Assembly: GCA_035048495.1 (NCBI GenBank)
Contig: CM068549.1
Span: forward strand, 15,409,103-15,473,102
Length of the DNA stretch: 64,000 nt
Direction: 5' to 3'
From: Euptelea pleiosperma
Taxonomy: Eukaryota; Streptophyta; Magnoliopsida; Ranunculales; Eupteleaceae
Position 1 is the first letter of the stretch; each line of letters starts with the position of its first letter. Under the pieces are notes generated by a model that saw only the letters and a list, made by a program, of their open reading frames with translations, was not told the origin of the DNA and did not search any database. A program made the translations under genes and the position numbers. This document shows positions 11,888 through 23,800 of the stretch, in pieces.

Positions 11888-12414
11888 GTTCCTGGCAGAT
11901 GCCTTCTCTTCCAGAAGAATGACCACATGAGAGTTGAGTCATACCCTGATGCGGCCTGGGCCGGTGCCAAGGATGATAGGCGATCTACTTAATGCTATTG
12001 TACCTTTGTTGGGGGCAATTTGGTTACTTGGAGGATCAAGAAGCAATCTGTGGTTGCCAGATCTAGTGCAAAGGCAGAGTTCAGGGCAATGGCCCATGGC
12101 TTGTGTGAGATGCTCTGGTTGAAGATGTTGTTGAGCTTGGTTTTCCAGTCTCGAGGTCTATGAGCTTGTATTGCGACAACAAGGCTGCCACTAGTATTGC
12201 TCATAACCCTGTACAGCATGATCGGCCAAGCATATTGAGGTGAATTGCCACTTCATAAGGGAGAAAATTATTTCTGGGGAAGTATGTACTCCCTTTGGGA
12301 AGACTGATGAACAAGTAGCCGATGTCTTCACTAAGGGAGTTCCCAGTTGGCAACTTCACCGATGTTTATGCAAGTTGGGCATGAGAGATATCTATGCACT
12401 AACTTGAGGGGGAG

Positions 12415-12635
12415 TGTTATCATTTACGTATTTCCATGTATTAGGGATAGTTTTGTAAATACTCCCTTTGAGGGGTATATTTGTCTTTTGTAATGTTCTC
12501 CATATATAATATATTTTGGTGAAGTCATGTGGCCTAATTACATGACATCCTTCTCTCCCTTCTCCCTTCTCCCCTTTCTCTCTCTTCTCTCTTTGATCTT
12601 AAACCTAACCCTAACCCTAATTATTTAATTCAACT
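12415..12635 (+). repeat. A2 3' LTR
   Basis: 221 bp, starts TGTTATCATTTACG after the gagggggag PPT and ends TTTAATTCAACT. Clearly the same family as the A1 LTRs but diverged, with a longer CT-rich block and the same AACCCTAA words. Confidence 0.88.
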
Positions 12636-14098
12636 CATATATCTCTTGCTGCTAACCAGTCTTGACCTCTTAATGAACTAGATGTGAAGCATGCATTCCT
12701 TCATGGAGACCTCAAAGAAGTGTACATGATTCCTCCCCTAGGATTCCTACCAGTAGGGGGAGGTAGGAGAGTTTGTAGATTGAAGACGTCCTTATATGGG
12801 CTAAAGTAGTCTCCCGGAGCATGACTTGAAAGGTTCACTCGGGAAGTGAAGAACCTGGGTTACACTCAAAGCCAAGCCGATCATACCCTGTTTATTAAGC
12901 ATCAGGGGAAGAGCACCACTGCCCTCATAGTCTATGTAGATGATATCATTGTGATGAGCAATGTTGCTGAAGAGGTTGCAAAATTGAAGAAATACTTAGC
13001 AGATGAGTTTGAAACAAAAGATCTGAGGCCCCTAAAGTATTTTTTGGGCATAAAGGTGGCTAGATCAAGTCAGGGGATCTTCATCTCTCAAAGAAAGTAT
13101 GTTTTAGATCTTCTTAAAACAGGAAAATTAGGGACCAGACCCCATGGACACACCTATGGAACATAATCACAAGTTGGGAGAAGCCAGTGGTGAGTTACTA
13201 AAAGATGTTGATAGCTTTTAGCGACTACTTGACAGACTCACATGATATATTTATCTTTGACAAGGCCAGATATTGCATATGTTGTCAGTGTGATCAGCCA
13301 TTACATACACTCACCCATAGAGATTTATCTGGAGGCAGCCCACATGATTTTGAGGTATCTCAAATCCTCTCCTGGTAGGGGATTTCTCTTCAAGAAAAAT
13401 GGTCACATGAGAGTGGAGTCATACGCTGAAAAGAACTGGGCATGTGCAAAGGATGACAGGAGATCCACTTTAGGGTATTGCACATTTGTAGGGGGCAATC
13501 TTGTGACTTGGAGAAGCAAGAAGCAATTTGTGGTTGCTAGATCCAGTGCAGAGGCTGAGTTTCGAGCTATGGCTCATGGTTTATGCGAGATGTTGTGGTG
13601 AAAGATCTTGGTAGCTGAACTACGAGTCCCTGTCACTGGCTCACTGAGCATGTATTGTGATAATAAGGTAGCAATCAACATTTCTCATAATCTAGTTCAG
13701 CATGATTGAGCAAAGCATATTGAAGTGGACAAACACTTCATACGAGAGAAGATTGTTTCTGGGGAAGTTTGTACTCCTTTTGTGAAGATCGACGAGCATG
13801 TAGCGGATGTGTTCACTAAGGGAGTTCCTAGTCATCAGTTGCACAGGTGCCTTAACAAGTTGGGCATAATAGATATCTATGCACCAACTTGAGGGGGAGT
13901 GTTGTCAAGGTTTACCCTTTATATTATAAGGGACCCCGTTGTATTATAAGGGCATACTTTTCCATAACATATTTTTATATAAATAAGAAGCGTGGGGTCA
14001 TGTGAGATGCATATGCTCTTCTTTTCCAATCTTCTCTCTCTTCAAACCCTAGAACCAAACCCTAACCCTAACCAAACCCTAGACTCACCTATTCAACT
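12636..14098 (+). mobile_element. copia B1, RT to 3' LTR
   Basis: A second copia family. Starts in RT, near [21 protein letters not shown] is intact (about 12937-12948). RNase H follows with stops and frameshifts (for example TAG at 13219 and TGA at 13600), then PPT and LTR. Same family as B2 (60578-63543). Its 5' part is absent. Confidence 0.85.
13900..14098 (+). repeat. B1 3' LTR
   Basis: 199 bp, starts TGTTGTCAAGG after gagggggag and ends CCTATTCAACT. Contains AACCCTAA words. Similar to the B2 LTR at 63315. Confidence 0.8.
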
Positions 14099-14783
14099 GA
14101 GGTATACAACATATAATTCATTCATGGCTTCATGTACAATCATGGACGTTTAGAATGAAAATAAAGGAAATTGGGGTATTCCCCAAATTTTGGATTTTCC
14201 ACCCCAAAAATCCTTAAATGTGTCTAGTGTAAATGGACCATAGATGCTATGATGCATTTACGTCTCTAAGTCTATTTTTGTCAGTAGTTACAAAAAAGAA
14301 AGTTTTATTAAAAGTATTCATCATTACCTTGAAATTGTGAACAATTCCCAAATTTCTCCTAACAATCGTTGTGACAAGTTTTCTGAAACAACTAATCTAA
14401 TTGGATTTATCATTTATGGTGTAGAATGGGTAGAGGAGTTTAATTTTTATTAGATTAATTGATTTGGTTGAGATTTTTAAGGTTGGAGATTGAAATATTT
14501 CAGTTGACATTATACAACTTTATACCCACACAATGTATCATTGCGGGAGAAATTTACTGTAGCTTGAAATTTCGGCTGAAGAATGGTACTTTCGCGAAAT
14601 ACTAACAAAATTGAGTTAATGTCATATCTAGAGAAACCGACACATTTCACGAAATTTAATCCTTGATCATGAGTATTGTTATTTATTCGTTTAATTGTTA
14701 GTTTATCATTTGCATGTTGGGAAACATAGAATATCTCTTATAATATCAAGATTCATCGAGTTTATGGTGTTTTCTATTTGCAG
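14099..14783. other. intron sequence with a short MITE copy
   Basis: No exon is seen. 14099-14290 resembles other places in the window: 21525-21605 in the same sense, and 41711-42262 in reverse outside its nested insert. This suggests a short non-autonomous repeat. The rest is AT-rich and unassigned, and ends in the acceptor ctatttgcag before the first visible ABCC13 exon. Confidence 0.5.
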
Positions 14784-14856
14784 GAAAGGTGGTACATTGG
14801 AAGATCCGCTTCTTTCACGTGGCACGGATTTGGAGGAAAGTCGTCTTAGAGATTTT
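14784..14856 (+). CDS. ABCC13: ABCC13 exon a
   Basis: 73 bp between tatttgcag and gtacgt. Encodes [24 protein letters not shown], the acidic linker before TMD1, ending in phase 0. Short and low in complexity, so weaker alone, but EDPLLS plus the acidic run and phase fit the family. Confidence 0.82.
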
Positions 14857-17800
14857 GTACGTCTTTTTGTTGACATCCTATTGTTTGTTAAGATATGTCT
14901 GCTTTCTCTTTGTGAACTTCAAATAATCACAATATTGGAGTTGTAAAGAAAGCAATCCCTTTTCCTTATCCTTGTACAAGGATATTAAGAAACATGATTC
15001 TTAAAGATTTTGATGGATAGAAGTAATGTTCTAGTTGACACGAGTCACTATACATTGTATCCATCTCGTTGTATATTTTGCAAAGTGCTTCTTAAGTTTT
15101 TTGAATTTGTTTAATTTTCTTTCCAATTTTTGGTGAGCATGTTTGTAGATGCTTGAAAATGTTATTACTAATGTTCTCTAGAAATAATTAAGGAACACCC
15201 GGAAAAACCATTAGATATGGAATGAAAATGAGAATTAGTTGGATTTTAGTATGAAAATAGTTCGGTGAAGTGGAACTCGCTAAGATGCCCAAATATGGAT
15301 TCAGACACGGACACGGATATGGTGAACCAGGATACGACTTTTAGTTTCTTGAGCTCTAGGACACGGATATGGATATGGGTATCTCATTTGATATGTCAAT
15401 ACAATTGTTTTAATTTTAGTACTATCATTTTTCGGCATTTACACTATGCCAAACTAAATGAGACTTGTAATATTTGTTATGTATTCGTAATTTTCTTGAC
15501 TAAACTAGTAATATAAATTTTAGGAGTTAAAAAATTAGCAATGATACAATAGGAAATGAGAGAATTGTATCTACAAGTGTTCGTGCCATGTCCATTACCG
15601 ATAATGGTATCGGTATAAGTATTGTATCGTGTCGATAAGGGTCTGCGAAGCAGTTTGAAGTATTCGGGTATCATATCAACTAGTGTAATATTTCTTTGAG
15701 AAAATGTGTTGTACGTGTGACACTTCAGTTCTACTTCTTGTGCGTGTTGTCCATTATGTACATGATGATGTTATTTTTGTTTTGATAAGTAGTAAATATC
15801 ATTAAAAAGGGACGAATCCCAAAGAGTGAACAAAAGAAGGCAGATCCCTCTCTCTTTGTGTAGATTGGGAGGAATCCCCTAGAATCTCATTCCATCTAAA
15901 TACAAAAGATTCGAAAAAGACTCTAGCAAACTCAGGAGTAACAGAGGACCATAAATACGTAAGGGCTTTGATACTCAAAATCAAATCAGAAGTTGAAGCT
16001 TCCTTCCCCTCGAAGATCCTAGAGTTCCTTTCGTTCCAAACTGCTCACATCAAAGCAAAATGAAGGATCATCTCCCCCACATGCTCTGGGGTCACGAAGT
16101 TGACTCCAAAGAGAGAAAAAAATGTTTGCCACGCCTCGAAAGTGAAGCTACAATGAATCATCATATGATCCGCAGATTCAGCGGCTGACTTAAATAAGGC
16201 ACACCTATTCGGCAAAAACATCCTCTTCTTAATCAAATGGTCGATTGTCTGAATCTTGTTAAGACTAGCAGTTCAAATAAAGAACTTCACCTTAGAGGGA
16301 ACATGAGCCTTCCATATGATAGGACTCGGGGGAAATTCTTGTCTTGACGGAGAACAATGCTCATAGAAGGATCTGACATAAAAAGTGCCTTTAGGATCCC
16401 ATTTCCAAATTCTCCTATCATCCACCAATGACAATGTCGGGTTATCTCCAACCACATGAAGGAAAGAGGCAAGACAATCCGACTCCCAGTCATAGGCATG
16501 TCGACAAAAGCTAAAGTTCTTCCAAGATGCCAAACCATCGTGAAATTCAACACACTCAGAAACAGTCGCTTCTTTCCGATCAAAGAAACTATAAAGAGAA
16601 GGGTATAAGACTTTCCGCACCACGGGTCTTCCTAGAAACACACTCTATCTCCTCGACGCACCCTATAGGGAATACCTCTACCAAAGTTATCCCAGATACT
16701 CGATATGCCTCTCCAGTCTCCACATACTAACCCCATAGGAAGAAAGCACCGAATGAATATCCCAGCCAGACTGACTGACTCCAAATTTACTGCCAATCAC
16801 ATTGCCCAATAAACTTTCCTTTTCTTCCCCAATTCTCCAAGCCACTTACCAAGAAGAAACCTATTCATATCTTTAAGATGCCGGAAGCTGAGACCACCAA
16901 CTTCTTTAGGCATACAGATCTTACGCCACTTTACTAGATGGAATTGTGAGATTCCCCTTTCCCACTCCATAAGAAATCTCTCATGAACTTCTCCATGCTA
17001 TTGGTAACACTAGCAAGCAAGGAGAACAGAGAAAGAAAGTGAATAGGGAGGCTAGATAGAGTGCTCTTAATTAGAGTAATCTTACCACCCTTAGAAAGGT
17101 ACCTCTTTTTCCAACTAGCTAGTCACCCACCAAAACGCTCCATGACAGGGCCCATATAGCTTTGTCCTTATACCTTGAACCCAAAGGAAGACCGAGGTAA
17201 GTGGTAGGCAATCTCCCTATTTTGCACCCCAAGCATTGAGCCATACCCCTCAAATTTGGAACATCCCTATTTTGCACCTTAATGACTGGGAGATAGAACC
17301 CTTGGTTAGAATGCTTGGTCGTTTGCAGGAAGTTCAATTGAGGTTAGGTAATCAGGATAAACGTCTGTGGGTTTGGACCAAAGGAGGGATATTTATGATG
17401 AGATCATTTTATGAGGTGTTACAGCGTTTAGACGGAATAAGTTACCCCGATGTATTGGTTTGGAGATCCAAAATTCCGACTAGGGTTGCATTCTTTGTTT
17501 GGGAGGCGTCGCTGGAGAAAATCCTAACAATTGATAAGTCGAGAACTAGAGGAATCATAGTTATTGACTATTGTTCCATGTGTAAGAATCATGGAGAATC
17601 AGTTAATCATCTTTTGTTACATTGTGATGTAGCCAGGGAGGTTTGGTCATCCTTCCTATCGAAATTTGGGATGCATTGGGTTATGCCCAATTCTTTGATG
17701 GAAATACTAATTAGTTGGAAGGTTAAAGTTTTTTCAACTAGAGGGCGAATGCTTCCTCTAGCGATTGTATGGGGTATCTGAAGGAGCATAATTGGAGAGT

Positions 17801-20800
17801 ATTTGAAGGAAAGAGTGAAGAAGTGACATCTATCGTGTTATCCATCAAGGGGAGTTTATTTTTGTGGTCCAAGTTATTTAGAGAATGCAGAGGGCTATTT
17901 TTCGAAGATTTCGTATTACGGTGGGAACTTTTATGCTCGAGAGATGTTTGACTTTATTGTAATTATTTTTTTTTCTTGTTTGTTTTGCCTAGATGTAGTT
18001 AAAGTAGGTCACCTCGACCTTTTTAACTTATCCTTATGTAATTGTTTGGGTTTAATGATAGTTTTTACACTTATAAAAAAAAAAGCGATTTAGGAGACTG
18101 GCATCGAGGAAATCTAGATACCTATCGAAAGGAGGTAGATTGGTGTTGATCAAAAGCACCCTTTCTAGTCTACCTATATTATATCTCTTTTCGTGATTCC
18201 GTGTTGTGTGGTGCAAATTCTAGAAGAGTTCATGAGAGATTTCTTATGGAACGATAGAGTGGGGGACCGCAGGATGCATTTGGTGAGGTGGAAATCGGCA
18301 TGTAAAGCTAAGGATAAGGGAGGTTTGGGTAGAATGATTAATCTAGCAGTGAGCATGGGTGAAGTGGAGGGCTTTTTCGTTGCCACCGGAGTTCCAGCCA
18401 TATTCTATCTCCAGTTTGCGGATGATACGCTAATCTTTCTTAGTCCATCTATCTCGCAAATGCGATTCCTTAGAGGAATGCTTGCTTGTTTCGAAGTGGT
18501 GTCTGGGTTATGGGTTAATTTGGCCAAAAGCAAGGTGTATGGGGTGGGGGAGGTGGAGAATCTTTTGGGATTGTCTGATGCCCTCAAGTGTAGAATTGAC
18601 GGCTTGCCAACAACCTACTCGGGGCTTCCTTTGGGGGCCAATTATAGATCTAAGGCGCTGTGGGAGCTTGTGGTGGAAAGGAGGAGGCTTGCTTCGTGGA
18701 AAAGTAGATATGTATCAAAAGGGGGGCAAGCTGGTGTTGCTTAACAGTACTCTTACTAGCCTGCCTATATTTTATATGTCCTTGTTCACCATCTCGACCA
18801 GTGTGGCGCTAGCCCTGGAAAAGCTTAAGAGGGATTTTTTATGGCACGACAGGTCGGATAAACATAAGATACACTTGGTGGAATGGAATTCGGTGTGTCA
18901 GGCTAAGGACAGAGGAGGGCTGGGCATCAAGAAGATTTAAGGCTATGAACCAAGCCTTGCTAGGTAAATGGTTATGGAGGTTTGGGGAGGAAAGCGGAAG
19001 CCTATGGAGGACGACTATTGGGGGAAAATATGGTATTTCTAATTGTGGGTGGTAGAGCAGAAAAGGAAATGGCCCGTATGTTGTAGTATTTGGAAAGGTA
19101 TTATGCTGCTTTCGGGCGAGTTTACTAAGGAAATCCGGTACGCTGCTGGAGTGGGAAATAGGATTTGGTTTTGGGAAGATGTATGGTGTGGAGAGGCTCC
19201 ATTGTGCATCGATTTCCTAGATTTGTTTTCTCTTTCTGATAAGAAGAACTGTCCTATTCAAGAGTGCGTCACTAGCAGAGGGACGTTATCGAGTGGAACC
19301 TTGGATTTAGGAGGAACCTCAACGACTGGGAAATTGAGCCATTGTCTAGGCTGATTTCTTGTCTTCATAATGTCCACTTGCCCATTCTGGTCCATGACAA
19401 AATGATTTGGATATGGAATAAAGGAGGTTCCTTTACCGTTCAGTCATTCTATGAGACTTTGCATAGCTCTACTGATACAGGCTTCCCCAAGTCTTTGGTC
19501 TAGAAGTCTCGAATCCCGTCCAAGGTTGCTTTCTTTGTGTGGGCGGCGGTCCTGGATAAGATTCTGACAGTGGATCATTTGAGATCTAGAGGTTTTTTCC
19601 TAGTAGACTATTGTTGTGTGTGCAGACACAATGGTGAATCTATCAATCATCATTTCCTAAACTGTGATTTGGCCAGGGAGGTTTGGTGTGGGTTTATGGC
19701 GGAGTTCGGGATGAGCTGGGTAATGCCGGAGTCCCTCATGGAGATGGTGCTTAGTTGGTGCTCATCGGCCTTTTCTCTGAGAGGAAGAATCCTGTGGAGG
19801 CTTCTTCCGTTTGCTATAGTTTGGGGGTTATGGAAGGAGAGAAACCAGAGGATTTTTGAAGATATTAATGACAAGATGCCGGCAATCATCAACATTGAAG
19901 GGCTGGTTTTCCTGTGGTCTAAACTATTCACAGAATGTCGCGGTATTTTTTTTTTTTGAGGACCTTGTATTTAGGTGGGGTTCCATTTGTAATAGGGAGA
20001 GATGAGCCTTGGGGCTGTCTTGGCTTTGTTTTTGCTTTTCTTTAGGGCCTAGCCCTATGATGGTCACCTCGACCTCACTTTCTTTGTTTGTCTTTGGCTT
20101 TTGCTCCGCTATTAATTATATTTTCTTATAAAAAAATGGATAAGGGGGTCTGGGGATTAAGAATATTAAGGTGATGAACCAAGCTCTATTGTGCAAGTGG
20201 TTATGGAGGTTAGGAGTGGAACTTTCTAGCCATTGGGGGAAGATCATTGCAGGAAAGTGTGGGCTATCTTCATTTGGATGGGAGAGTGGAGCGGTTTGTC
20301 TTCTATATGGGTGAGTGTAGAGGAGTTTGTTTTACTGTTGGGTCAAGTAACAGGATCAGATTTTGGGAAGATACTTGGTCTGGAGAGTCACCCCTTTATG
20401 TAGACTTCTCAGATCTCTACACTCTTTTTGAGTGTAAGAATTGGTCCTTTCAGGATTGCACTACTACTGAGGGAGAGGTAGTAGGGTGGAATTTTGGATT
20501 CAGGAGCCATCTGAATGATTGGGAGATTGAACCCTAAGGTCCCTAACCAGATTGCTTTCTCGGTTGTAGGGCATCCATCTTGATCCCTTGGCCCAGGATA
20601 AGCGGGTATGGATTTGGATGAAAGGCGGCTCTTTTACGGTTCGGTCATACTATGAGGCGTTACACAGATCAGCGGGTTCTAAATTTCCTATTTCTCTTGT
20701 TTGGAGATCTAGAATACTGACTAAGGTGGTATTCTTTGCTTGGGAGGCTTGCCTAGACAAGATAATGATAGTGGATCATCTGATTTCTCTAGAGGGATCA

Positions 20801-23800
20801 TTGTAGTTGCCTATTGTTGGATGTGCAAGCACAACGGGGAATTGGTGAATCATCTTCTGTTGCATTGTGATGTGACTAGGGAGGTGTGGTTCTCATTCTT
20901 TTATGAGTTTGGGATGTGTTGGGTGATTCCGGGTACTCTTATGAATCTTTTTCTCAGTTGGCATCCATACGCATTCTCATCTAGAGGTCAAATTTTGTGG
21001 ATGTTGCTTCCTTTCACGATTATTTGGGGTCTTTGGAGGGAGAGGAACCTGAGAGTTTTTGAAGGCAAGAGTGAGGAGTTGGCTACGATTATCCTCAACA
21101 TTAAGGGGGCGATGTTTTTATGGTCCAAGGTGTTTTTGGAGTGTAGGGGCTTATTCTTTGAAGATTTCGTGTTTCGTTGGAACTGTTTTTGTTCTAGAGA
21201 TAGTAGTTAGGAGGTTGCTATCTTTTGCTATTGTGATAATTGTTTGTTTTGCTTTGGATTTTAGCAAGTCATCTCAACCTCTATAGCTGCGGCTTTTGTT
21301 TGTTTTTTTGGCTTTGCCCTCAATAAAGATTATACTTATAAAAAAAATGAAATAATTTTAATGACAAAAATAAAATGGTAAATAGAGAATTTATCAATCA
21401 TAATTTTAGTATTGAATGATAAATGTGTGATCTGCAAGTCATATCTACACTTGTAACATTTGCCCTCTTATTGTTAAAAAAAATTAAAAAAATATTTAAT
21501 CCAATTAAGTTCCAGATTGGGAGAAACTATACAACATGTAAATCATTCATGCTGTCATGCATAACTATGAACATTTAGGGTGAATAGGAAGGAAATTGAG
21601 GTTTCCAACATGTTAACAGATACCCATACATATATACACAAGCATGCACTCTGGAGGCCTTGGTGTCAATTACCAAATTGCTTTTACACGTGTGCAATAA
21701 AGGACCTCATGAGCCATGACTTGACATGCCACTTTGCTTCCTTTTTTCTTTATATATGTATATCTTTGGAAGACAATGAATCCATACTAATGGTTTACAC
21801 TTTTGCTCCATCATTGTAGAGTGGAAATGTTCATAGCTATTGGCATCTTCTTACTTTCAAGTCTGTCAGTTCAGTAATGGACCGTGGTGTGATGAAGCAG
21901 CTTGACTTCGATGATTTACTTCAAGTACCCATTGAGCTGAATCCATCCTTCTGCTACAGTACATTGCTAAGCTGTTGGGTAGCTGAACAAAGTAAAAATT
22001 GCGCTCACCCTTCATTGTTTAAAGCGATTTGTTATGCATACGGCTGGCCGTATTTCCGTCTTGGTTTATTGAAGGTAATTTATTCCAATTATAAAAAAGG
22101 TACTTTATTCCATGAGGAATCTTTTTCATGGCGGCAGTTTTTAATTTCCTTTATATTAGTTAAGATATTAGAGTAATACTGCTACTGACACATGTTTCAT
22201 CTTTTGTAATCGTGACAAAGAATGGAGCATGAGTTATCCTTTTTGCATGTAACAAGTCATTGACATGTTATTCTTCTGGACAGGACAATTAACTTATCCC
22301 TTTTGTAGACTAGTTGTTTCCTTTTCGGTGATTATTTGTTAACGTTATTTGATTGGTCATCGAAGTTGTTATTACTTATTAGTGCATTACTCTTTAACTG
22401 ATCTCACTTTATTGATGAAAAAATGGTACTGAGCGTGCTTGCAACTTGGGTCATTTACATTCTTCCCCTCTTGAAGGTAGATCTTTTAGATTATGGGGAG
22501 CAAGATAGAAAGAGCAAGTATGCTTAAGCATAATCTACTGATCACAAATATTTAAATTGGGGCACGTAAAATGTTAAGAACCCCCCGATCCACAAGATGA
22601 TATATCTTGGCTCAATTCATCTTAGTTTGAATCATCTAAGCGGTGGAATGGTATTAATGTATGACCATTTGGGCTCCGGAAAATCATAAACTAGTGGTCA
22701 ACTCAAAAGCCAGCTTGGAGGGTGCCTATATCACTTGTTTAAAGTTTCCTTTTACCTGCTACCCAAATAACTATTTTAGTATTTTTTCTTATTCTGTGCA
22801 GGTATTAAATGATTGTATTGGTTTTGTGGGACCGCTGCTTCTCAATAGACTGATTTGGTTCCTTCAACAAGGTTTTGCAATATTTGAATTCTTCTTTTCC
22901 TTTGTTGTATATATTTAGTAAAAAACAAACAAGCATTTATAACATATTTTATGCTTCAAAATAGTTCATTTACTGTGGTTCCCTCATCAAATCGTTTTGA
23001 TCTGTGGTGACATTTTGTTGCCTGGTTATCTTGTGACAAACGCTGCAAGCCTACAACCCTTCTCAATTTTCAACTCCAAAATCCAAATAACACAAGAAAA
23101 GTTAAATGAGGGTACTGTGTAGGGGTTTCTCAGATTCTGAATGGACACCAAACACCAAGGAAATGCATCCCAACTCCAATCTTGCAGTCTGAACTGAAAC
23201 CATTCTTTCCCATGATTCTTTATAAAGAGGCTCCTCAAGCCTTGATAAGAAAATTCCTTGATCTCCAAGTACATGTACAGATGTACATCTAAGTAGTTTT
23301 CTCCACACAAGGGAATTTTTCAACATCATTATCTTGTGGCTGCGCATGTCTACCACTAAGAAGATCAATGCTGCTATTTTTTATTTAGTTGTTCTTCAAA
23401 ACTTAAAATGGTCAGGATGTCAATGGTTCAGTCTTGAGGGTTTTGCTACTCATACTGTTGACTTAGCATGATGTCAAGATGATGTCATAAGGAGATCACC
23501 ACTATAGAAACAACTCTGGTGACCCATCCCTTTTCTTCCATCCTTTTATGTGGTTTTCTGCTGTTATTTTTGTGAGTGCTCGGGTCTCTACATTGATCTT
23601 TGGTCGCATAAGTCTGCCCTAGTTGACATTTGACAGTGGTCGGAACCCTATTGAGTTCTTTGAGTTCTTCTTTGGATATCCACGTGCTTTCCTGAATATG
23701 ATATCATTAATACTCCTTCACAATGCTTGGTGGTTTTAACATCCATGATTTGTTGAGTCACTTCTGTTTTCTTTGCAACTTGTTTCTTAATCACAGTTCA

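Noticed and set aside
14695..14783. Upstream ABCC13 exon directly before exon a
   Set aside because: No similarity to the membrane segment expected before the linker; the sequence looks like intron with a good acceptor at its end.
21877..22176. Short plus-strand open frame starting with ATG as a separate gene
   Set aside because: It is ABCC13 exon b read through its donor into the intron; the family match ends exactly at the gtaatt splice site.
23102..23368. Minus-strand open stretch as a gene piece
   Set aside because: It reads protein-like in part, but I could not link it to a family or to splice partners.
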